Positions 8,639-13,447 of a stretch of DNA of 13,447 nucleotides are shown here, in pieces. Both the position numbers and the translations under genes were made by a program. The stretch covers positions 1 to 13,447 of the forward strand of contig JAUXXN010000384.1 in the NCBI GenBank assembly GCA_030684755.1. Reading direction: 5' to 3'. The number at the start of each line of letters is the position of its first letter. The stretch's first letter is position 1. A model generated the notes under the pieces. That model saw only the letters and a list, made by a program, of their open reading frames with translations, was not told the DNA's origin and did no database searches. Source of the DNA: Hydrogenophaga sp. GTDB lineage: Bacteria > Pseudomonadota > Gammaproteobacteria > Burkholderiales > Burkholderiaceae_C.

Positions 8639-8673
8639 AAGCCGTTTGAAAAGTCAAGCGGCTTTTTTCTTTT
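8639..8673 (+). terminator. Strong intrinsic terminator between hpf and ptsN
   Basis: An 11-bp stem pairs 8639-8649 (AAGCCGTTTGA) with 8654-8664 (TCAAGCGGCTT), one G-U pair, around an AAAG loop. It is followed by TTTTTT-C-TTTT. This should separate hpf transcription from ptsN. Confidence 0.88.
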
Positions 8674-8680
8674 CAGAGTC

Positions 8681-8708
8681 TAGCCAACGCCGCTCAACTC
8701 GGCATAAT
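8681..8708 (+). promoter_or_regulatory. Candidate promoter for ptsN
   Basis: CATAAT (8703-8708) matches the -10 consensus at 5 of 6 positions. TAGCCA (8681-8686), 16 bases upstream, matches the -35 at 4 of 6. It lies directly after the hpf terminator, and the start point near 8715 would leave a leader of about 14 bases that still contains AGAGG (8719-8723). Confidence 0.4.
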
Positions 8709-8728
8709 TTGCGGTCCAAGAGGCCTAC

Positions 8729-9199
8729 ATGAACCGACTATCTGCCATATTGCCCGCCGCGCAAGTGCTTGTGAGCGTTGACGCGACCAGCAAGAAACGT
8801 GCGTTTGAAGAAGCTGGCTTGCTGTTTGAAACCCTGCACGGCCTGAACCGCGCCTTGATCACCGACAGCCTGTTTGCGCGCGAGCGCTTGGGCTCCACCG
8901 GTCTGGGCCATGGCGTTGCCATTCCCCATGGCCGCATCAAGGGGTTGAAGCAGCCTTTGGCTGCGGTGTTTCAGCTCGGTAGCCCGATCGGCTTCGACGC
9001 GCCCGACGAGCAGCCCGTGCAGCTGATGATTTTCCTGCTGGTGCCCGAAGCGGCCACCCAGAAACACCTGGAAATCTTGTCAGAAATTGCCGAGTTGTTG
9101 AGCGACAGTGCCCTGCGCGAGCAAATGAAAACGTCTGGCGAAGCGGCAGCGTTGCACGGTCTCATCACATCCTGGCAGTCGGCACACGCTGCTGCCTGA
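8729..9199 (+). CDS. ptsN: PTS IIA-like nitrogen regulatory protein (EIIA-Ntr)
   Basis: A 156-aa EIIA protein of the nitrogen-related phosphotransferase system. It receives phosphate from NPr/HPr on a histidine and regulates by protein contact, for example potassium transport and phosphate signalling in E. coli, rather than importing sugar. The motif GLGHGVAIPHGRI (58-70) contains the phosphorylated His67, equivalent to E. coli His73. QLMIFLLVPEAATQKHLEILSEIAELLSD (98-126) is the conserved second half. Length and domain are normal. The ATG has AGAGG 5 bases upstream. hprK follows on the same strand after a terminator, consistent with a regulatory PTS in which HPr can be phosphorylated both at histidine and at serine; ptsH and ptsP are not in the window. 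Confidence 0.95.
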   Translation: MNRLSAILPAAQVLVSVDATSKKRAFEEAGLLFETLHGLNRALITDSLFARERLGSTGLGHGVAIPHGRIKGLKQPLAAVFQLGSPIGFDAPDEQPVQLMIFLLVPEAATQKHLEILSEIAELLSDSALREQMKTSGEAAALHGLITSWQSAHAAA

Positions 9200-9270
9200 A
9201 TGCGGCGCTTCGCGTCGGCGTGGTGCAAAGCCACGTTCGAAATGACCACCGGGCACGCCGAATCCACGCC

Positions 9271-9296
9271 AACAGCCCCTGGGGGCTGTTTTTCCT
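9271..9296 (+). terminator. Intrinsic terminator between ptsN and hprK
   Basis: AACAGCCC (9271-9278) pairs with GGGCTGTT (9283-9290) around a CTGG loop and is followed by a run of five T (9289-9293). It lies about 70 bases after the ptsN stop. Just upstream are two mutually exclusive short hairpins: 9219-9223 with 9231-9235, and 9216-9222 with 9254-9260. Confidence 0.85.
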
Positions 9297-9364
9297 TCGT
9301 GCGACACCGCGCGAGCGTAACGTGCTGGCTGCAACTTGCTGCCCTTGAGTGAAAGTGATATTTC

Positions 9365-10315
9365 ATGAAACCCACCGTTGTCAGCGCAGACGTCTTGTTT
9401 GAAGACCACCGCGAAGCCCTAAAGTGGCAGTGGGTGGCTGGCCTGGGCGCTTCGGAGCGGCGATTTGACGAGGTGGCCATTCGCGAGGCCCGCTCAGGCG
9501 CCGACCTGGTGGGCTACCTGAATTACATCCATCCCTACCGGGTGCAGGTGTTTGGCGAACGCGAGGTGGCCTACCTGACGAGTGCCAACGACGACGACAA
9601 CCGCCGCCGTGTTTCGCGCATCGTCACGCTGGAGCCCCCGGTGCTGGTGGTGGCCGACGACCAGACCGCGCCCGACTCGCTGCTCGCCATGTGCGAGCGG
9701 GCTCAAATCCCGATGTTCTCCACCACCGAATCGGCGGCCTTTGTCATCGACGTGTTGCGGGCCTACCTGTCGCGGCATTTCGCCGATCGCGCCTCCATGC
9801 ACGGCGTGTTCATGGACATTCTGGGCATGGGCGTGCTGATCACCGGCGAGTCGGGTCTGGGCAAGAGCGAACTCGGGCTCGAACTGATTTCACGCGGTCA
9901 TGGCCTGGTGGCCGACGATGCGGTTGACCTGTACCGCATCAACCAGACCAGCATCGAGGGCCGTTGCCCCGAACTGCTTCAAAACCTGCTGGAAGTGCGC
10001 GGTATTGGCCTGCTCGACATCAAGGCCATCTTTGGTGAAACGGCTGTGCGCCGAAGGATGCGCCTGTCGCTCATCGTGCACTTGGTGCGCAAAGAAACCA
10101 TGGAACGCGACTACGAGCGTATGCCCCACGAGCCGCTGTACCAAGACGTGCTGGGTGTGCCCGTGCGCAAGGCGGTGATCCAGGTGGTGGCCGGGCGCAA
10201 CATTGCCGTGCTGGTTGAAGCTGCGGTACGCAACACCATTTTGCAGTTGCGGGGCATTGACACGTACCAGGAGTTCGTTTCGCGCCACCGCGCGGCCATG
10301 TCACGCGGAGATTGA
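9365..10315 (+). CDS. hprK: HPr kinase/phosphorylase
   Basis: A 316-aa bifunctional enzyme that phosphorylates HPr on a regulatory serine using ATP or pyrophosphate, and reverses this by phosphorolysis. The N-terminal domain (about 1-130) is followed by the catalytic domain, which has MHG with His146, the Walker A loop GESGLGKSE (161-169), DDAVDLY (184-190) and the HprK signature around [17 protein letters not shown] (208-224). All expected elements are intact and the length is typical. Proteobacterial HprK is usually tied to regulatory PTS genes rather than to catabolite repression as in Firmicutes, and its position after ptsN fits. The ribosome site is weak (GAAAG region, about 9351-9355) and no convincing promoter is visible between the ptsN terminator and the ATG. 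Convergent with fur, 36 bases apart. Confidence 0.96.
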   Translation: MKPTVVSADVLFEDHREALKWQWVAGLGASERRFDEVAIREARSGADLVGYLNYIHPYRVQVFGEREVAYLTSANDDDNRRRVSRIVTLEPPVLVVADDQTAPDSLLAMCERAQIPMFSTTESAAFVIDVLRAYLSRHFADRASMHGVFMDILGMGVLITGESGLGKSELGLELISRGHGLVADDAVDLYRINQTSIEGRCPELLQNLLEVRGIGLLDIKAIFGETAVRRRMRLSLIVHLVRKETMERDYERMPHEPLYQDVLGVPVRKAVIQVVAGRNIAVLVEAAVRNTILQLRGIDTYQEFVSRHRAAMSRGD

Positions 10316-10351
10316 ACAGAGCCCCCCACATCTCGTGGTTCGCTGTCTGGT

Positions 10352-10786
10352 TCAGGTCCGTTTGGTGCGGTGTTGGCAGTCGGTTTTTGTGCAGTTGGCG
10401 TAGAGCGACAGCGCGTGCTCTTGCAGCACAAAGCCACGGGTTTTGGCCACCATGTGCTGGCGCTTCTCAATCTCTTCGTCAAAAAACTCTTCCACCCGAC
10501 CGCAGTCCAGGCACACCAGGTGGTCGTGGTGCTGGCCTTCGTTGAGTTCAAACACCGCCTTGCCCGACTCGAAGTTGCTGCGCGTGAGCAGGCCGGCCTG
10601 TTCAAACTGCATCAACACGCGGTACACCGTGGCCAGACCGATGTCGGAGCGGTCTTCCAGCAGCACGCGAAACACATCCTCGGCGGTCATATGGCGCTGC
10701 TTGGCGTTTTGGAACACCTCCAGAATCTTCAGTCGCGGCAGCGTGGCCTTGAGCCCCGTGCTTTTGAGTTCTTCGATGTTGGTCAT
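10352..10786 (-). CDS. fur: Ferric uptake regulator
   Basis: A 144-aa metal-dependent repressor that, with Fe2+, binds Fur boxes and shuts off iron acquisition genes. The N-terminal winged-helix domain starts [25 protein letters not shown], with the recognition region [20 protein letters not shown] (48-67). The dimerisation and metal domain shows HHDH (86-89), Cys92 and Cys95 in CLDCG, and Cys132 and Cys137 near the end. The frame is open upstream to a GTG at 10874-10876, but those 30 residues are a Pro/Ala-rich stretch absent from the family, so the ATG at 10784-10786 is chosen even though no clear ribosome site precedes it. It is divergent from bamE, an arrangement common in Comamonadaceae. 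Zur is a possible relative, but the opening residues and metal motifs favour Fur. Confidence 0.94.
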   Translation of the reverse strand: MTNIEELKSTGLKATLPRLKILEVFQNAKQRHMTAEDVFRVLLEDRSDIGLATVYRVLMQFEQAGLLTRSNFESGKAVFELNEGQHHDHLVCLDCGRVEEFFDEEIEKRQHMVAKTRGFVLQEHALSLYANCTKTDCQHRTKRT

Positions 10787-10884
10787 GGGCGGGCTGGGTG
10801 CAAGGGGTGGTTCGGCTGTTGGCGGCTGGGCCGCTGGGCTCCCGGTTTGTGAGTCCGGGCCTGAGGCCTGCTGCACCCCGGGGC

Positions 10885-10924
10885 TACAATGTTTGGATCA
10901 TATCGCCAGCGCGCGCGATGTGCA
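10885..10924. promoter_or_regulatory. Candidate overlapping divergent promoters of bamE and fur
   Basis: On the plus strand, TACAAT (10885-10890) is a good -10 box for bamE, though no good -35 is seen. On the minus strand, TATGAT (10902-10897), with TGCACA (10924-10919) 16 bases away, is a candidate fur promoter matching 5 and 4 of 6 positions. The two -10 boxes are 6 bases apart, so the polymerases would compete. No convincing Fur box was seen here. The remaining bases between fur and bamE show nothing further. Confidence 0.35.
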
Positions 10925-11018
10925 GCATAGCCACACTGCTGGTGGCTGTACCACGCGCCTTTCACGGTTCGCCCACATGCACCACCTCACACTTCCTCGC
11001 CCTTCTGTTCACGAGCGC

Positions 11019-11582
11019 ATGCCGCGCCCCAGCCGTCTGGGCCGTTTGCTGTGCGTGTTGGGTGCGGTGCTGGCGCTCAGCGCCTGCTCCAGCATGGGCA
11101 ACACGTTGCAAGGCATGCCCAGCATCGGCAGCTTGGTCACGCCGTACAAGATCGACATTCAGCAAGGCAACGTGGTCACGAGGGAGCAGGCCCAGGCGCT
11201 GCATTCCGGTATGTCGCGTTCGCAGGTGCGCGACATTCTGGGTTCGCCTCTGCTCACCAGCGTGTTCCACGCCGACCGCTGGGACTACGTCTTCACCTTT
11301 AAGCGCCAAGGTCAGCCGCCGCAGCTGCGCAAGCTGGCGCTGTTTTTCAAGGGCGAAGTGCTGGAGCGTTTTGAAGGCGATGACCTGCCCACCGAAGCCG
11401 AGTTTGTGGCTTCACTGGACGTGCGGCGCGTGTCCAACAAGCCGCCGGTGTTGCAGGCCACCGAAGAACAGCTGAAAGCGTTCCAGGAGCGCAACACCAA
11501 AGCTGCAGCGGCTCTGGTGGAGCCTACCGTGGCTCCCGGAACCACCTATCCCCCATTGGAAACCCCAGGAGTTGCGCAATGA
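11019..11582 (+). CDS. bamE: Outer membrane protein assembly factor BamE (SmpA/OmlA family lipoprotein)
   Basis: A 187-aa lipoprotein of the BAM complex, which inserts beta-barrel proteins into the outer membrane. The lipoprotein signal peptide [23 protein letters not shown] has a basic start, a hydrophobic core and the lipobox LSAC, so the mature protein would begin at Cys23. Conserved BamE features follow: [11 protein letters not shown] (43-53), [16 protein letters not shown] (64-79) and [10 protein letters not shown] (87-96). The frame is open upstream for a long way, antisense to fur; ATG at 10977 (201 aa) is the main alternative, but the start at 11019 gives a clean signal peptide. About 60 C-terminal residues beyond the core, rich in Ala, Glu and Pro, are extra compared with the 113-aa E. 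coli protein. Its stop overlaps the dapB start by 4 bases. Confidence 0.92.
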   Translation: MPRPSRLGRLLCVLGAVLALSACSSMGNTLQGMPSIGSLVTPYKIDIQQGNVVTREQAQALHSGMSRSQVRDILGSPLLTSVFHADRWDYVFTFKRQGQPPQLRKLALFFKGEVLERFEGDDLPTEAEFVASLDVRRVSNKPPVLQATEEQLKAFQERNTKAAAALVEPTVAPGTTYPPLETPGVAQ

Positions 11583-12400
11583 GCGCCGCAACCCCCAACC
11601 CGTTGCGCATTTGTGTGGCCGGTGCCAGCGGCCGCATGGGCCAGATGCTGGTGGATGCCGTGCGCGCAAGCGACGGCTGCGTGCTGTCGGGTGCGCTAGA
11701 CATCGCCTCCAGCCCGGCCCTGGGCCAGGACGCTGGTGCCTTTGGCGGTCAGTCCACCGGCGTGAACATCACCGCCGATCTGGACCAGGGCCTGGTCGGC
11801 AGCCAGTGCCTGATCGACTTCACCCGCCCTGAAGGCACGCTCGCCCACCTGCGCGTGTGCGTCAAACATGGTGTGAATGCCGTCATCGGCACCACCGGTT
11901 TCAGCGACGCGCAAAAAGCCGAAATCGCCGAGGCGGCGAAGTCGATCGCCATCGTCATGGCGCCCAACATGAGCGTGGGTGTGAACGTCACGCTCAAGCT
12001 GCTGGAGATGGCGGCCAAGGCCCTGTCCACCGGTTACGACATCGAGATCATCGAAGCGCACCACCGCCACAAGGTGGACGCACCCAGCGGCACCGCCCTG
12101 AAAATGGGCGAGGTGATTGCCGACGCGCTGGGTAGAGACCTCAAAGACTGCGCTGTGTACGCCCGGGAGGGCGTCACCGGTGAGCGCGACCCGTCGAGTA
12201 TTGGATTTGCCACCATTCGCGGAGGCGACATCGTGGGCGACCACACGGTGCTGTTTGCTGGTACCGGCGAGCGCATTGAGGTCACGCACAAGTCGAGCAG
12301 CCGCGCCACCTACGCACAGGGCAGCTTGCGTGCGGTGCGTTTCCTAGCGGGCAAGCCCGCAGGCCTGTACGACATGTTCGACGTGCTCGGCTTGCGCTGA
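11579..12400 (+). CDS. dapB: 4-hydroxy-tetrahydrodipicolinate reductase
   Basis: A 273-aa cytosolic NAD(P)H-dependent reductase of the lysine and meso-diaminopimelate pathway, needed for peptidoglycan. The N-terminal nucleotide-binding loop is AGASGRMGQ (14-22). GTTGF (104-108) and APNMSVGVN (128-136) follow, and the signature [16 protein letters not shown] (159-174) holds the catalytic His161/His162 and Lys165. The C-terminal [25 protein letters not shown] is typical. Length is normal. AGGAG (11567-11571) lies inside bamE, 7 bases before the ATG, and the 4-base overlap suggests coupled expression with bamE. Confidence 0.97.
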   Translation: MSAATPNPLRICVAGASGRMGQMLVDAVRASDGCVLSGALDIASSPALGQDAGAFGGQSTGVNITADLDQGLVGSQCLIDFTRPEGTLAHLRVCVKHGVNAVIGTTGFSDAQKAEIAEAAKSIAIVMAPNMSVGVNVTLKLLEMAAKALSTGYDIEIIEAHHRHKVDAPSGTALKMGEVIADALGRDLKDCAVYAREGVTGERDPSSIGFATIRGGDIVGDHTVLFAGTGERIEVTHKSSSRATYAQGSLRAVRFLAGKPAGLYDMFDVLGLR

Positions 12401-12413
12401 GCGGGCTACATAC

Positions 12414-13085
12414 ATGGGCATTCTGGACACGCTGGCGCATGCCGACGCTGTGGGCCGCTCAGTGGCCCTGCTGTTGCTGGCCATGTCGGTGGCCAGCTGG
12501 GTGGTGATTGTGTGGAAAAGCTGGCTGCTGCGCCGCGCCGTGCACGACGTGCGGCTGAGCACAGCCGCCTTCTGGCAAGCCAGCGACCTGGACGACGCCG
12601 ACAAGCGGCTCGCGGTCTTTGACGCCCGTCAGTGGCTGCTGCCGCTGTTGCGGGCCGCTCGCAGCCTCGGCAGCGCGCCCGCCCACACGCTGGCTACCGC
12701 AGGCGACCGCTCGCAGCAACTCACCCGCGTGCTGCGTGACGCGCTGCACCGCGTCCTGGCCCGACTGCAATACGGCCAGGTTCTGTTGGCCACCGTGGGC
12801 TCTACGGCGCCTTTTGTCGGGCTGCTGGGCACGGTCTGGGGCATCTACCATGCGCTCACCAGCATCGGACTTGACGACGGTTTTCGCATCGAGCAGGTCT
12901 CGGGCCCTGTGGGCGAGGCGCTGATCATGACGGCAGCCGGACTGGCTGTGGCCATTCCGGCGGTGCTGGCCTACAACGTGCTGGGCCGCAAGGTGGCCGA
13001 AATTGAGGCAGAGCTGGAAGGCTTTGCGCGCGATTTGCGCGAACTGCTGTGCCACACAGCCACGTTGCAATCGCCCGCTGTCTGA
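12414..13085 (+). CDS. MotA/TolQ/ExbB proton channel family protein
   Basis: A 223-aa inner-membrane protein of the ExbB/TolQ family, which with an ExbD/TolR partner converts the proton gradient into work on the outer membrane through TonB or TolA. Three membrane helices are visible, about 16-36, 122-146 and 168-190, with a long cytoplasmic loop between the first two, the ExbB topology. The conserved stretch GSTAPFVGLLGTVWGIYHAL (129-148) and GPVGEALIMTAAGLAVAIPAVLAYN (164-188, with Glu168) line the channel. It starts 13 bases after dapB with only a weak purine-rich site upstream. The following gene is its ExbD/TolR partner. Without tonB, tolA or tolB in view, ExbB and TolQ cannot be told apart, so no symbol is given. 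Confidence 0.9.
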   Translation: MGILDTLAHADAVGRSVALLLLAMSVASWVVIVWKSWLLRRAVHDVRLSTAAFWQASDLDDADKRLAVFDARQWLLPLLRAARSLGSAPAHTLATAGDRSQQLTRVLRDALHRVLARLQYGQVLLATVGSTAPFVGLLGTVWGIYHALTSIGLDDGFRIEQVSGPVGEALIMTAAGLAVAIPAVLAYNVLGRKVAEIEAELEGFARDLRELLCHTATLQSPAV

Positions 13086-13090
13086 ACACC

Positions 13091-13447
13091 ATGGCCTTCG
13101 GCAGATTGGAAAAACCCGCCGGTCACCGGCCCATGAGCGACATCAACGTGACCCCGCTGGTGGACGTGATGCTGGTGCTGCTGGTCATCTTTATCTTGGC
13201 TGCACCCCTCATGGCCAGCCGCCTGGCACTGGAGTTGCCCCAGGTTGAAGCGGCTGGCGCGACTGCAGTGGACGCACCCGCCGCCTTTGTGGCCTTGAGC
13301 GTGGACGCGCAAGGCCAGGCTTACTGGGACGATCAATCCATTGATGCCGACACGTTGCGCCAGCGCCTGCAAGCCGCCGCCGAGCGCGACCCGGGCACCG
13401 AGTTGCAGTTGCGCGCTGACACCGCCGTGCCTTACGGCCGCGTGGTG
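13091..13447 (+). CDS. ExbD/TolR family biopolymer transport protein, 5' part (cut by window end)
   Basis: The first 119 codons of an ExbD/TolR protein; the frame is open at the last base. The start MAFGRLEKPAGHRPMSDINVTPLVDV is typical. A single membrane helix follows (about 23-43), with Asp25 in PLVDVMLVLLVIFIL equivalent to the essential proton-carrying Asp25 of E. coli ExbD. The rest is the periplasmic domain, where LQLRADTAVPYGRVV is the conserved region before the missing C-terminus. The ATG lies 5 bases after the preceding stop, with no clear ribosome site, so translational coupling is likely. It forms the proton-channel pair with the gene before it. Confidence 0.93.
   Translation, partial: MAFGRLEKPAGHRPMSDINVTPLVDVMLVLLVIFILAAPLMASRLALELPQVEAAGATAVDAPAAFVALSVDAQGQAYWDDQSIDADTLRQRLQAAAERDPGTELQLRADTAVPYGRVV

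Noticed and set aside
10787..10876. GTG start giving Fur a 30-residue Pro/Ala-rich extension
   Set aside because: Fur proteins start at the [12 protein letters not shown] sequence; the extension has no family support and lies in the divergent promoter region.
10443..11018. Long plus-strand N-terminal extension of the bamE frame
   Set aside because: The extension is antisense to fur and crosses the divergent promoter region; the lipoprotein signal starting at 11019 marks the true beginning.

Overview
The window reads as ordinary chromosome from a GC-rich betaproteobacterium, most likely in the Comamonadaceae (Burkholderiales). The evidence is the protein sequences and the gene order: HPr kinase beside EIIA-Ntr and HPF, and fur divergent from bamE-dapB-ExbB/TolQ-ExbD. 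The genus cannot be named from this stretch. Nearly all coding space belongs to recognisable housekeeping families. No RNA gene, CRISPR array, transposase, integrase or phage gene was seen.

Layout. (1) 1-2466: the 3' part of pntA and all of pntB, the two subunits of proton-translocating transhydrogenase, closed by a strong intrinsic terminator. (2) 2467-5038: a fadD-type acyl-CoA ligase with its own upstream region, overlapping by 4 bases an MTA/SAH nucleosidase (mtnN). (3) 5039-5362: a non-coding stretch whose second half is visibly richer in A+T than its surroundings. (4) 5363-7815, minus strand: a CorA metal channel and, upstream of it, a patatin-like lipase, separated by a GC-rich spacer full of inverted repeats. 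(5) 7816-8262: mostly non-coding, with a possible remnant of a small membrane protein and a candidate hpf promoter region. (6) 8263-10315: hpf, ptsN and hprK, same strand but separated by intrinsic terminators. (7) 10352-10786, minus strand: fur, convergent with hprK and divergent from the next block. (8) 11019-13447: bamE, dapB, an ExbB/TolQ-type protein and an ExbD/TolR-type protein (cut by the window end), packed with overlaps or very short gaps.

Functional picture: redox balancing (PntAB), fatty-acid activation (FadD), salvage of S-adenosyl by-products (MtnN), divalent metal uptake (CorA), ribosome hibernation (HPF), the regulatory nitrogen PTS (PtsN, HprK), iron regulation (Fur), outer-membrane assembly (BamE), lysine/diaminopimelate synthesis (DapB) and a proton-driven energiser of the cell envelope (ExbB/ExbD-like).

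I found no convincing undescribed system. The points worth checking are small: the absence of rpoN at its usual place before hpf, with a broken small gene there instead; a repeat-rich promoter region before hpf; an A+T-richer block with inverted ends after mtnN; the structured spacer before corA; and a possible operator before fadD.
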